Below, one piece after another: positions 8,841 to 16,339 of a stretch of 64,000 nucleotides of DNA. The notes beneath the pieces were generated by a model that did not search any database, was not told the DNA's origin, and saw only the letters and a program-made list of their open reading frames with translations. The first letter of the stretch is position 1; every line of letters starts with the position of its first letter. This DNA is from Syntrophothermus lipocalidus DSM 12680 (lineage in GTDB: Bacteria > Bacillota > Syntrophomonadia > Syntrophomonadales > Syntrophothermaceae), in assembly GCF_000092405.1 (NCBI RefSeq), contig NC_014220.1:2046001-2110000 (forward strand), written 5' to 3'. A program made the position numbers and the translations under genes.

Positions 8841-9653
8841 GTTCCTGGGGAAGCAGTAATTCGCGATAAGTATCTCTGTTCGCGCGGGTCGATCTCGTGA
8901 GATATTTGCGCGGGCCGGAAAACCGTGCCACTTCCATTTCCCTTCCGGGTACAACCTTCTCGCCAGCGGGCAGTCGTAGGTACTGAGCACTGCCTTTCCC
9001 TTTATCCCTGCCGGCACCTCGGCAAGCTCATCGTGGCTTTCATCGGCAAGCTCCAGTGCGTAGATGCTATGGTCTACCCTGCTTTCTAACGGATAGGGAG
9101 GGTCGACGTAAAAGAGGGTTTCGGGAGAGTCATAACGCCTAATTACATTAAAGGCGTCATCGCACTCGATTTGTACTCGCTGAAGTCGCTTGGCAACGGC
9201 GTACAGGTTTTCTGCTACCCGTCGATACTTTGCCGCTCCCGTGTCGGTCCAGTGTCCTGTCACTGAGTACGCCCATCTGCCTCGCGTGGGTTTCTGTGCT
9301 CCTGTTCCTCCGTAACTTTGACAGGCCCTCACGAAGAACCGTCGGGCTCTCTCCAGGTCCGAGATTTCTTCATTCTGCTGAATAGCTAATAGGTATTCCT
9401 GCCGCGAATACGGAGTCAGGTCTACCGCCCGAATCAACTCCTCCGGTTTATCCCTGAGCACCCTGAAGAAGTTCACTATCTCGCCGTCAAGGTCGTTCAG
9501 GGTTTCGATTTCCGCCGGACGCTTGTTGAGCAGCACTATTGCCGAGCCGCCGAAGGGTTCGCAGTAGTGCTGATGCGGAATGCTTTCTAAGACTTGGAGC
9601 ACGTCGGCGAGAATAGTTCCTTTTGCACCGGGATAGTAAAATGCTCTGAGCAT
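8832..9653 (-). CDS. D12-class adenine DNA methyltransferase
   Basis: A 273-aa Dam-like N6-adenine methyltransferase (D12 class). It has the SAM-binding FYYPGAKG near the N-terminus, the CEPFGGSAIVLLNK block and the catalytic DPPY. The ATG at 9653 is preferred over an upstream in-frame ATG because AGAGGGGT precedes it and the family begins just before the FxxPGxK motif. No restriction enzyme lies next to it, so it is probably an orphan methylase protecting the element or marking its replication origin. The recognition sequence cannot be read from the protein. Confidence 0.88.
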   Translation of the reverse strand: MLRAFYYPGAKGTILADVLQVLESIPHQHYCEPFGGSAIVLLNKRPAEIETLNDLDGEIVNFFRVLRDKPEELIRAVDLTPYSRQEYLLAIQQNEEISDLERARRFFVRACQSYGGTGAQKPTRGRWAYSVTGHWTDTGAAKYRRVAENLYAVAKRLQRVQIECDDAFNVIRRYDSPETLFYVDPPYPLESRVDHSIYALELADESHDELAEVPAGIKGKAVLSTYDCPLARRLYPEGKWKWHGFPARANISRDRPARTEILIANYCFPRNLF

Positions 9654-9727
9654 CAGATCAACCCCTCTCAAAATGGCTTTTATCCTCTCTAAGACCTCAC
9701 TGTGTAGTGTTTTGAGCACCTAAAATT

Positions 9728-9752
9728 TGAGGGGGTGCGCGATATACCCCCT
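9728..9752 (-). terminator. Hairpin between hypothetical gene and methylase
   Basis: GAGGGGGT and ACCCCCTC arms around a 9-base loop, followed on the minus strand by TCAAATTTTA. A weak intrinsic terminator for the 9790-10107 gene. Confidence 0.55.
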
Positions 9753-9789
9753 CTTTTGCCCTCTCTAAAATTGCGCGTAGTAAGTATCC

Positions 9790-10107
9790 TTAGTCCGCCT
9801 TTTGGTGCCCTTGTTCCAGGTCCTCGCATCGGAATAATGCGCCTTGCAAGGGCCGTGGTGAGACATCCAATGGGCATTTGACGGATACGGCTCCGTTTAA
9901 TGCTGCAAACTGGCGCAAAACCTGGTGATCAATCCACGGAAAACCTTTTACAGGTTTTATTGTTTCGTCAAGTTTGATGTTTCTTTGGCAGCACAGATAC
10001 CAACCAGGAAGCATCTGTTCTTTTGTGGCCGCAATGCTTTCCGGATGAACACAAAAAATCGTTCTAAAAAACCTGCATTTAAAACAGTTTTTTAGCAACA
10101 TTGGCAT
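9790..10107 (-). CDS. Cysteine-rich hypothetical protein
   Basis: A 105-aa protein I do not recognise. The N-terminal half has cysteines in CFKCRFF, FCVH and LCCQ, which could form a small zinc-binding knuckle. The C-terminal half has two more (KCPLD and RCED). The ATG at 10107 is chosen because AGGAGGT precedes it, although the frame stays open further upstream. It sits between RadC and the methylase on the same strand. A nucleic-acid-binding role is possible but not shown. Confidence 0.6.
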   Translation of the reverse strand: MPMLLKNCFKCRFFRTIFCVHPESIAATKEQMLPGWYLCCQRNIKLDETIKPVKGFPWIDHQVLRQFAALNGAVSVKCPLDVSPRPLQGALFRCEDLEQGHQKAD

Positions 10108-10148
10108 TACTGCACCTCCTAAAACAAAAACCGCCTTCCGGCGGTCTC

Positions 10149-10661
10149 TCATATCTGTTTCATGCCTCGCATACTCCAAAATCGCTTATTCCCGATAACG
10201 ATATGGTCTAGCACTTTTATTCCCAGGATTTTCCCAGCTTCGACAAGCTGTTTTGTAACGGCTATATCTTCTGAGCTCGGTTCGGGATCTCCTGAAGGAT
10301 GGTTATGGATTGCTATTACGGACATAGAGCTGGTCAAGATAGCCGTCTTGAACACTTCTCTTGGGTGTACTACTGTACTGGACAGGGATCCAATAGACAC
10401 CACCTGCGCGGCAGTGACCTGGTTTCCACTGTTTAAATACAGCACCACGAAGTGTTCTCTGTCGGCGTTTTCCAGGTTTAGGTGTTCGTTGACCAGCGAC
10501 ACAACAGCATCGGGCCCTGTAATCGGGGGAGAGTACCAGGGGCCGGATTCGCGCAACAGCCGGGTCGTGACCCAGTAGTAGCTCGCCGTTTCTTGCTTTT
10601 TCCTTCTACGACGAGTCTGCTTCTGTGTCAACTCTCCGCCTTCAAACAAGGTTACTTCCAT
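10149..10661 (-). CDS. radC: RadC-like JAB-domain protein
   Basis: A 170-aa RadC/MPN+ domain protein with the zinc motif HNHPSGDPEPSSED and a preceding catalytic-type glutamate region. It lacks the helix-hairpin-helix start of chromosomal RadC, as is usual for mobile-element copies. Element RadC proteins are often found with anti-restriction genes and are thought to act on DNA or on modified proteins; the exact activity is unsettled. The ATG at 10661 has no direct ribosome site. The site lies beyond a hairpin in the repeated module at 10664-10731, which would bring AAGGAGG to 10 bases from the ATG when folded. Confidence 0.88.
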   Translation of the reverse strand: MEVTLFEGGELTQKQTRRRRKKQETASYYWVTTRLLRESGPWYSPPITGPDAVVSLVNEHLNLENADREHFVVLYLNSGNQVTAAQVVSIGSLSSTVVHPREVFKTAILTSSMSVIAIHNHPSGDPEPSSEDIAVTKQLVEAGKILGIKVLDHIVIGNKRFWSMRGMKQI

Positions 10662-10663
10662 TC

Positions 10664-10731
10664 AACACGGAGCGGGCGTGTCCGGCCCGCTCCATCCCTC
10701 CTTTCTGAGATGGTTGCGGGCCGGACGGCCC
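10664..10731 (-). promoter_or_regulatory. Hairpin/ribosome-site module, copy 1
   Basis: First of three related modules. Reading the minus strand: a GC-rich hairpin (GGGCC/GGCCC, 10718-10731), then a linker with AAAGGAGG, then a 9-bp-stem hairpin (10669-10693), then 7 bases and the radC ATG. Bases 10664-10725 are identical to 12511-12572. Folding the second hairpin leaves 10 unpaired bases between AGGAGG and the ATG, a normal spacing. Confidence 0.8.
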
Positions 10732-10756
10732 TGTTTATCGCAGTGTTAAAAATTCG

Positions 10757-11602
10757 TTAGGCGATATGTTTTGCCGGTAGTATTTCGTCCTGCCTGTTCA
10801 GGATATAATCAACCGCCCTTTGAGCGGCTCCTGCGGCTTCCACGATTAGTCTCTTGTCCCGCCGAAGCACCCCCAACCAGTAGTCTATATATCCTGCCGT
10901 GTTAGTTAGGGGTATTTCCAACCCCGCTTCGGCCATCAGGAAGCTGGCCCCGATCTCGGCCACGAGCTCCTCTTTGGCATACTCCCTGGAGCCTTTGGGA
11001 CCCACCTTCCGATTCAGCCTGCCAGGATGCGCCGTGCTGTGGACCAGTTCATGGAAGAGCGTTTGGTAATACTCTTCTACGGTCTCAAAATCGGACAAGC
11101 GCGGGATTCTGATAGCGTCCCGCTTCAGGGAGTACCCTGCGCTTCCGGGAAAATGCTCTATTTCGGGGCTGTTGGGCATTCTTGCCACAATGTCTTCGGC
11201 GGTAGGTTTTGTCTCGTGGTTGTATTGACCTATCCCCTGCTTACTCCGCAGCCCCTCCACCTGGGTATTTACCTCGAACACACGGTAGTACCGCAGGTAG
11301 GGGACTGTCTTCGTTTCGGTTTCGCCGTCTGTTCCTTCTTCTTCTACGTCCAAGAGCTTCCAGAAAACCACTGTGTAGGACCTTGCCCCTTTTTTAACCC
11401 TGCCCCCTGCTTCTGTGATCTTCTTAAATGTCGCGTATTCCCCTCCAGGAGGAAGGAGCAGAAGGTTGACTCCCCGGTACGGACGCTGTGTTTCCCAATT
11501 TACCGGGAAGGGCTTGCCTGCCCACGGCTGTTTCCAAGGAATTACCCCTTTCTCAAGCTCTTGGATGATTTTGTCCGTAACGATCTCGTATACGCTCGCC
11601 AT
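10757..11602 (-). CDS. ardC: ArdC-like anti-restriction protein
   Basis: A 281-aa ArdC-family protein. The N-terminal domain (VYEIVTDKIIQELEKGVIPW) is the ssDNA-binding ArdC region. The C-terminal part is a zincin-like metallopeptidase with FHELVHSTAH and a downstream EELVAEIGASFL supplying the third ligand. ArdC proteins protect incoming DNA from host restriction during conjugation. The ATG at 11602 lies 7 bases after the hairpin of module copy 2, the same spacing as for radC. It sits between radC and the DUF2442/DUF4160 pair and is probably expressed early after entry. Confidence 0.9.
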   Translation of the reverse strand: MASVYEIVTDKIIQELEKGVIPWKQPWAGKPFPVNWETQRPYRGVNLLLLPPGGEYATFKKITEAGGRVKKGARSYTVVFWKLLDVEEEGTDGETETKTVPYLRYYRVFEVNTQVEGLRSKQGIGQYNHETKPTAEDIVARMPNSPEIEHFPGSAGYSLKRDAIRIPRLSDFETVEEYYQTLFHELVHSTAHPGRLNRKVGPKGSREYAKEELVAEIGASFLMAEAGLEIPLTNTAGYIDYWLGVLRRDKRLIVEAAGAAQRAVDYILNRQDEILPAKHIA

Positions 11603-11608
11603 TATAAG

Positions 11609-11674
11609 CGGAGCGGGCCCAGCCGGCCCGCTCCATCCCTCCTTTCTTGAGATGGTTGCGGGCCGGACGGCCCG
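11609..11674 (-). promoter_or_regulatory. Hairpin/ribosome-site module, copy 2
   Basis: Same architecture as copy 1, upstream of ardC. The 9-bp stem of the second hairpin (11610-11634) is conserved, while the loop differs and the linker has one extra base. Spacing from AGGAGG to the ATG is again 10 once the hairpin is folded out. Confidence 0.78.
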
Positions 11675-11731
11675 TGCAAAATCAAAGCGGCCTATCTAGG
11701 CCGCTTCTGAAACTCGCCTTGTTGTTTGGTT

Positions 11732-12025
11732 TTATGCTCCCAGCTCTTCCGGCAGCTTCAACGGCACGCTCTTGGCGTACAACACGTCCGGACACATATC
11801 CGCCCCGTTAGGCCAGACTACAGTCCCCGCCTCCGGGTCAGCTTTCACCTGACGGAAGAAAGCAGGATCTTTCAAGGGTTCGAACATCGGCCCCTCAAGA
11901 AAAGGCTCAAAGTTGACCACCCGGTACTCTCCGCTCTCGAATTCCAGTATCAGGTAATAGGGAGCAACCGGGTACACGCTTCGAACCTCATGAAGGACGC
12001 TCTCAATACCCTCGCTAAACTGCAT
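11732..12025 (-). CDS. DUF2442 protein
   Basis: A 97-aa DUF2442-type protein (YLILEFESGEYRVVNFEPFL, then FRQVKADPEAGTVVWPNG, which are typical blocks). The ATG at 12025 follows GAGGTG at normal spacing and lies 1 bp from the end of the upstream DUF4160 gene. DUF4160 and DUF2442 genes very often occur as adjacent pairs and are suspected toxin-antitoxin modules, with the roles of the two partners not firmly established. It may serve element maintenance. Confidence 0.8.
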   Translation of the reverse strand: MQFSEGIESVLHEVRSVYPVAPYYLILEFESGEYRVVNFEPFLEGPMFEPLKDPAFFRQVKADPEAGTVVWPNGADMCPDVLYAKSVPLKLPEELGA

Positions 12026-12026
12026 G

Positions 12027-12296
12027 TTATACACCTCGCTTTGGCGAAGGAACCTTTAACAAAGGTTCCTTACAGCGTGCCCGCCGCCAGTTTTCCATTA
12101 ACGCCTCCGCGTTTTCTTGAACCCACGCCGCGATGTGGGAAGCGATTCCTGACGGGAGATCTCCTGCTAAGAGAGCACCATCTGGAAGAGAAATGACTGC
12201 GTGCGTCCCGCGTCCGCGCACGTGGAAGTGCGGCGGCAGGTGATCTTGGTAGTACATATAAACCTTAAAGCCCCAAAACTCGCATATAATTGGCAT
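12027..12296 (-). CDS. DUF4160 protein
   Basis: An 89-aa DUF4160 protein. The family hallmark is at residues 8-30 (WGFKVYMYYQDHLPPHFHV, where the HxPPHFHV block is diagnostic), followed by an ISLPDGALLAGDLP segment and a helical tail. The ATG at 12296 has GGAGATG upstream. It is the first gene of a two-gene unit with DUF2442, which is almost contiguous with it. A toxin-antitoxin function is an inference from the family's genomic habit. Confidence 0.8.
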   Translation of the reverse strand: MPIICEFWGFKVYMYYQDHLPPHFHVRGRGTHAVISLPDGALLAGDLPSGIASHIAAWVQENAEALMENWRRARCKEPLLKVPSPKRGV

Positions 12297-12313
12297 CGTA
12301 TCACATCTCCATT

Positions 12314-12508
12314 TTACCGCCGAGGAGCGGCCCAGTCAACCGACCAGGAGCTCCTGGACGGTAAATAATCCGTGGCCGAGACAAGGGATACTATCCCTTT
12401 TTTAAAAATAACTCTCCGCTTTTTGCGTTTATTGCGCGCATTGCGTTTGTTGAATAAGGTTTCCCAGTCCGCCTCGAATTCGATGCGGAGAAAGGGCCTC
12501 ACAGAAAT
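12314..12508 (-). CDS. Small basic protein behind module copy 3
   Basis: A 64-aa open frame that I do not recognise. It has a basic middle (RNARNKRKKRRVIFKKG) and a hydrophobic, tryptophan-containing tail. At the position where copies 1 and 2 of the hairpin module place an ATG, this copy has ATT (12506-12508), in frame. A GTG two codons later (12502) is the alternative. Either the gene starts at ATT, or it is a decaying gene whose start was lost. The basic stretch suggests nucleic-acid binding. Confidence 0.4.
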   Translation of the reverse strand: MSVRPFLRIEFEADWETLFNKRNARNKRKKRRVIFKKGIVSLVSATDYLPSRSSWSVDWAAPRR

Positions 12509-12510
12509 TG

Positions 12511-12572
12511 AACACGGAGCGGGCGTGTCCGGCCCGCTCCATCCCTCCTTTCTGAGATGGTTGCGGGCCGGA
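12511..12572 (-). promoter_or_regulatory. Hairpin/ribosome-site module, copy 3
   Basis: A perfect 62-bp copy of 10664-10725. The outer GC hairpin is damaged after 12572. It leads into the 64-aa frame at 12314-12508. Confidence 0.78.
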
Positions 12573-12596
12573 GGTCCCTTTTTGACTCTCGGAATT

Positions 12597-13046
12597 TTAC
12601 TCGTCTATGCTCACGGTACTAATGATAAAATCCAAGGCCTTCTGAGGACCTTCGTTGAGGAAAATACGGCGTACTTCCTTGAAAAGCTCGTTGCATCGAT
12701 AGGCTTTTAAAATTTTAAGTGCTTCCTGGGTGTATGGGATGTACGCTGTCGTAGGCCGCCAGGCGTCCGCCGGGTAAGGATAGTACTTACTCAGGTAGTT
12801 ACTGGCGCGGTATGCGTAATGCAACCCGTGCCGGATATTCTTAGCAATTACCTGATTGGTCAAGTGTTTGTCGGGCAACCTGATCCAGCTTAAAGGGCAT
12901 TCTTCAAACCCTTTAAACCCTCCCTTTGGTCCCCATACTATCCTGTCGTCCAATTCCTCATCATGCCCTGTCAGAGGAAGCACCATCGCCAAAAGTTCGG
13001 CTGTTATTTCCGACTTTCCGAGTCTTTTTTTGTCTTTCGTGATCAA
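12597..13046 (-). CDS. Hypothetical protein
   Basis: A 149-aa soluble protein not recognised. It is rich in aromatic residues and has no transmembrane segment, signal peptide or obvious metal motif. The start is a TTG at 13046 with GGAGGTGAG at 9 bases. It overlaps the end of the upstream coiled-coil gene by 4 bp, so the two are translationally coupled. The position after that gene and before module copy 3 suggests an accessory element function. Confidence 0.6.
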   Translation of the reverse strand: MITKDKKRLGKSEITAELLAMVLPLTGHDEELDDRIVWGPKGGFKGFEECPLSWIRLPDKHLTNQVIAKNIRHGLHYAYRASNYLSKYYPYPADAWRPTTAYIPYTQEALKILKAYRCNELFKEVRRIFLNEGPQKALDFIISTVSIDE

Positions 13047-13462
13047 TTCAACTCACCTCCGCTTTTAACTTTCAATGCGAACAAGCCTTTGTCGAGCTTT
13101 TTGTACGTCACGGTTACGGTTTTGCCCAGTGAAGAAGCGAGCTCTCTACCCGCTCCGTTCTTGGCGTACATAGCCGTCTTAGTGCCGTCCTCTGCTTCAA
13201 CAAAAGCTCTTATTACCCCTGGTTTGGACTCTCTCGCCTCGAGAACCCTGAAAACGCCTTCAGCGGTTTCCTCCTCTCCGGGTTGGTCCTGCTGTATCGG
13301 CACGGACACATCCGGTTCAACAGGAGGAACCTGCATCATCAGCATAGTCTTTAGGGTCTCGATTTCAGCTGCTAAGTCTTCAGCCCGTCTCAGGAGCTCG
13401 TTGCGCTCCTTTCTAAGCGTTTCGATTCTCGCCAACAGTTCTCTGATCTCCTCGTGAGTCAT
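13043..13462 (-). CDS. Coiled-coil protein with C-terminal beta domain
   Basis: A 139-aa protein. Residues 1-45 form a strong coiled coil (EEIRELLARIETLRKERNEL), followed by a proline/glutamate linker. A roughly 70-residue beta-rich C-terminal domain (GVFRVLEARESKPGVIRAFV, then KTVTVTYKKLDKG) is suggestive of an OB-like fold. The ATG at 13462 has AGAGGAG. The upstream spacer contains a long stem-loop (13500-13550). No family assignment is possible by eye. Confidence 0.6.
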   Translation of the reverse strand: MTHEEIRELLARIETLRKERNELLRRAEDLAAEIETLKTMLMMQVPPVEPDVSVPIQQDQPGEEETAEGVFRVLEARESKPGVIRAFVEAEDGTKTAMYAKNGAGRELASSLGKTVTVTYKKLDKGLFALKVKSGGELN

Positions 13463-13499
13463 AATCTCCTCTCCCTTATCTTGATAATGCCCGAGGCAC

Positions 13500-13550
13500 G
13501 GCCCCTGTCGCCGCGCCTCGAAAGTTTTCGGACGCGGGACAGGGCCGCCG
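13500..13550 (-). promoter_or_regulatory. Long stem-loop in leader of coiled-coil gene
   Basis: GGCCCTGTC pairs with GACAGGGGCC, followed inside by CCGCG/CGCGG and an inner CGAAA/TTTCG. There is no T-run, so it is more likely a processing or translational control element than a terminator. Confidence 0.5.
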
Positions 13551-13572
13551 CCGATCGGACATCACCTCGCTT

Positions 13573-13875
13573 TCATGTTGTTTCTCTCAGTTCAGGCAGT
13601 ACCCTACGGGATCCCCACTCTGTTGCCCTACCTGCCCCATAAAGGACCGTCCCTAAGAATATCACTGCTGCTGTCAGCAGGAACCCCAGGACTATCCCTC
13701 CCAGGCCGAACAGAACCGCTTCGAAAAGGCTCCTTGAACGCGGAAGAGCGCGAAGGAAGTCCTCGAACACTGAGGGACTCGCCTTTATAAGGCCTTTGCC
13801 TACGCTGATACAGAGCAGGGCTATGCCTGCTAACATGTAGTACGCAGTTCTTCTCGCTGTACCCAATATAGCCAT
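13573..13875 (-). CDS. Small two-helix membrane protein
   Basis: A 100-aa protein with two transmembrane helices (AYYMLAGIALLCISVGKGL, and GLGGIVLGFLLTAAVIFLGT). The ATG at 13875 is preferred because an intrinsic terminator (13886-13915) lies just upstream and would fall inside the frame if the earlier start were used. It lies next to other small membrane proteins and the AAA+/VirD4 genes, so it may belong to the envelope apparatus of the element. Confidence 0.6.
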   Translation of the reverse strand: MAILGTARRTAYYMLAGIALLCISVGKGLIKASPSVFEDFLRALPRSRSLFEAVLFGLGGIVLGFLLTAAVIFLGTVLYGAGRATEWGSRRVLPELRETT

Positions 13876-13885
13876 CCCCTTTCTC

Positions 13886-13915
13886 GAAAAATAAAAAACA
13901 GGCGCCGCAAGCCTG
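13886..13915 (-). terminator. Intrinsic terminator
   Basis: CAGGC and GCCTG arms followed on the minus strand by TTTTTTATTTTT. It terminates the upstream operon. The 115 bp beyond it contain two further small hairpins (CTCCC/GGGAG and GCCCTTT/AAAGGGC). Confidence 0.75.
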
Positions 13916-14031
13916 TTTGAGACTCGCAAAACGCCTGTTTAACTCTTAAAAACCTACCGCTCCCGAAGGGAGCATAAACTTTTAAACACCTAACGCCCTT
14001 TAAAGGGCACGACTCCTAAACACCAACCAAC

Positions 14032-14328
14032 CTAAGTTAATTTTACCATGTAGCTCAAGAGATGAGCAATAGGACGTACTAACAAAATAAGCCCTGCTGA
14101 AAGGCCGGCTACTAGCCCCAGTTGATATAACACGCGCTGATCGGTGTCATCCAAACCTCCACCCCACCAAAAATAGCCCGGCACGAAAAATCCCAAACTC
14201 AGCAGGAGAGCCGATAGGCACAAGGGACGTTGAAAGAAGTCGCACAGGGCCCACGCGAATATTGACGTGATCACGGCTGCTGTTATCCCGGTTATGATCC
14301 CGCTCCCTATCGCTGTTATATATCGCAT
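14032..14328 (-). CDS. Small membrane protein
   Basis: A 98-aa protein with three predicted transmembrane helices: residues around 5-27 (GIITGITAAVITSIFAWAL), 36-55, and 67-92. The ATG at 14328 has GAAGGAAA at suitable spacing. It is the last gene of a minus-strand run that starts at the S1-domain/HTH genes, ahead of the terminator at 13886-13915. No family recognised. A role in the mating-pair or membrane complex is an inference from context only. Confidence 0.55.
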   Translation of the reverse strand: MRYITAIGSGIITGITAAVITSIFAWALCDFFQRPLCLSALLLSLGFFVPGYFWWGGGLDDTDQRVLYQLGLVAGLSAGLILLVRPIAHLLSYMVKLT

Positions 14329-14349
14329 TTCTATTTCCTTCACAGGTAT

Positions 14350-14793
14350 CTATCCCTTCCGCGTGATTTGTGTTAGGCTTTTCTCAGATTTAGCATCTTT
14401 TTGGGAAATGAAATACCGCTGGCCGGCGATCATAATCTCAGCTTCTCGCCGGTCCGGGAAAACCCGGACTCGGGCTTCGTCCATTGAAGGGAAGCGCACC
14501 CGGTCCGGCCCTAGAATCACACACCCGGCTTCTTTCAGCCGGGCCATTACCCATCCTCGGGTCTCGGCTTCAGCAGGGTCGAAGCGTCCGTAGTCTGCCG
14601 GGATGAAGAAAGTCACTCCCCCTAGCTTGACGCATCGTAGAAAGCCCCCTGCACGAAGCCGGGAATAGTGTTTGTCCAGATCGCTTTCGCTCATGCGAAA
14701 GGCCCGTGCTACCGCCTGCTTAGGGCACGGGCCGACTGTTTCAATGAAAGCCAGCACTGCAGCCGTCATCTCGTCGGTAATAATTCCCCTCAT
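14350..14793 (-). CDS. Winged-helix DNA-binding protein
   Basis: A 147-aa protein whose first 70 residues look like a winged helix (AVLAFIETVGPCPKQAVARA, then RMSESDLDKHYSRLRAGGFL, then a short hairpin VKLGGVTFFIPA). The second half (EAETRGWVMARLKEAGCVIL) could be another DNA-binding or dimerisation unit. The ATG at 14793 lies 2 bp from the S1-domain gene stop and has AGAAGGGTGAT. It is likely a regulator of the transfer or maintenance genes. The fold call is by pattern only. Confidence 0.6.
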   Translation of the reverse strand: MRGIITDEMTAAVLAFIETVGPCPKQAVARAFRMSESDLDKHYSRLRAGGFLRCVKLGGVTFFIPADYGRFDPAEAETRGWVMARLKEAGCVILGPDRVRFPSMDEARVRVFPDRREAEIMIAGQRYFISQKDAKSEKSLTQITRKG

Positions 14794-14794
14794 G

Positions 14795-15571
14795 CTACAT
14801 CACCCTTCTAAGGCGAAGATGTAGTTTCTTTCTTTCACGATCGAAGGTCGCCACTATGCACTGCACTCTGTCTCCCCGTCTCACCTCCCCCCGGACCGGG
14901 TAGGGGGAGATTCCGGCTATGCCGGGGGCTACGTCCGGCTCTATAAAAACTATACCTTGTACTATTTGTATTACCGTGCCGGAAATTATCTGCCCACGCG
15001 TAAAGGAGTACGCCTGCCACGGGTCGGGGTAGGCGTCTTTCACCGAAAAGGTCAGATTCTCCGGATCCAGTACCTTCACCGCGATCACCTGCCCCGGCCG
15101 GTACTGCCTATCCAACGGCAGGGACAAGGATCGGGAAGCCAGCTTCCGGGGTATTTCCACCGGGACGCCTGCTACCTCCACTACCAGCCGAGCTGGAGAA
15201 TCCTCCCGGCGTGGGAGAACGGCTATCACGGTTGCAGGGAGCACGTCTCCCTGTTTTATCGTTGCTTTCAAGGTCTCCTTAGCCTGTTCGACATATTCGC
15301 TTCGGGACAACACAACCACGCCGGCCTCGCGGTCGAGCTCCTTTGGTAAGAACACCTGTTTTGTGCCAACTAGCGCGGGCATATCTTTCTCATGGACACC
15401 GCTCCACTCAACAGGGCAGATAGCCCGTATCTCCAGCACCGGATTCGCCAGCCGGACCGCCCAAACGGGTCGGGACTCCACTCTCTCCAGCGCTGCTACG
15501 AGGCCCTCTATAGGCTTCCTTGTCCTGGTTGCTTGAAATAAGACCTCTATAGGATCAACATGTGTAAGCAT
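14795..15571 (-). CDS. S1-domain RNA-binding protein
   Basis: A 258-aa protein with at least one clear S1/OB domain at the C-terminus (TRGQIISGTVIQIVQGIVFI, then GDRVQCIVATFDRERKKLHL) and a second S1-like region around residues 100-175 (IKQGDVLPATVIAVLPRRED). S1 proteins bind single-stranded RNA and can influence translation initiation. That is interesting here because the element uses hairpin-spaced ribosome sites and ATT starts. The ATG at 15571 overlaps the end of the metalloprotease gene. Direct involvement in those starts is speculation. Confidence 0.75.
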   Translation of the reverse strand: MLTHVDPIEVLFQATRTRKPIEGLVAALERVESRPVWAVRLANPVLEIRAICPVEWSGVHEKDMPALVGTKQVFLPKELDREAGVVVLSRSEYVEQAKETLKATIKQGDVLPATVIAVLPRREDSPARLVVEVAGVPVEIPRKLASRSLSLPLDRQYRPGQVIAVKVLDPENLTFSVKDAYPDPWQAYSFTRGQIISGTVIQIVQGIVFIEPDVAPGIAGISPYPVRGEVRRGDRVQCIVATFDRERKKLHLRLRRVM

Positions 15572-16335
15572 TAGGCGTCACCTTCCTTGCCTTCTTTTTG
15601 CTTTTCCTCTGCTTTGTTTACGAGTTTTTCGATAAAGACAAACCTATGCTGATACGCTTTCCGCTCCCGCTCGCATAAAAACTCGTCAGGGGGTGCAACC
15701 TCTTTTATGCCCCAATACAAACCAGCGTAACTCGCAAATGCGTCTGCAAAGTCCTCCGATAACATCTTATTTAGCTTCAAAGGACTCTCGTAAGGCGATT
15801 TGTTCAGTTTTCCCCGCAGTCCGTCTATCTGTAGGTCATCAAACATTGCAATAAAATAGTCTAATGACTCGGACGAATCCTCGATCGCCTCGTCAAACAT
15901 GTGCCCTAACTCGTGTAAAAACACATAAGCTAGATTATAAGTCCCGTCGATCGCTGATGGGTACAATATGATATCTCCTAACCCTAGAAATGCGCCGAGC
16001 TCGAGATAGCGTCCTCGTGCCCGACAATTAGGATCCGTTGCAGGGTCCGGCACAAAATATACCCTTACAGGTTTGTTGTATCTAGTTTGTTTAACAGCGT
16101 CGGGAAGCTTACTCCACACCTGAAACAGCGTGTTTACTTGAGACTCTGTGGGCGCTGCATTCCTGTAAGCGTACACTGAAAGACCATGTTCTGATTTAAT
16201 CAGTTTTGCTTCGGGTTCAATGTGATTTCTAAATTCAAGCAAGCCGTATACCGGATAATCTTTAGCCTGAACCGGAGTCGCTCCAACTGTAAGCAGACAT
16301 AAAACCAAAACCAACACACTCGCCTTTTTCAGCAT
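15571..16335 (-). CDS. Secreted ATLF-like zinc metalloprotease
   Basis: A 254-aa exported protein. A signal peptide ends near PVQA (about residue 24). The catalytic motif HELGH is at 141-145, and SEDFADAF (193-200) supplies the downstream glutamate expected in anthrax-lethal-factor-like and Pro-Pro endopeptidase families. The ATG at 16335 has AGGAGGATG. It shares layout and motif spacing with the second protease at 27090-27815, so the element carries two paralogues. It lies beside the AAA+ and VirD4 genes, suggesting a role at the cell surface during transfer, for example trimming surface proteins. Substrate unknown. Confidence 0.8.
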   Translation of the reverse strand: MLKKASVLVLVLCLLTVGATPVQAKDYPVYGLLEFRNHIEPEAKLIKSEHGLSVYAYRNAAPTESQVNTLFQVWSKLPDAVKQTRYNKPVRVYFVPDPATDPNCRARGRYLELGAFLGLGDIILYPSAIDGTYNLAYVFLHELGHMFDEAIEDSSESLDYFIAMFDDLQIDGLRGKLNKSPYESPLKLNKMLSEDFADAFASYAGLYWGIKEVAPPDEFLCERERKAYQHRFVFIEKLVNKAEEKQKEGKEGDA

Positions 16336-16339
16336 ACCA

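Noticed and set aside
10664-12572. The three hairpin modules as terminators
   Set aside because: They lack T-runs and contain a ribosome site at constant distance to the following start codons.
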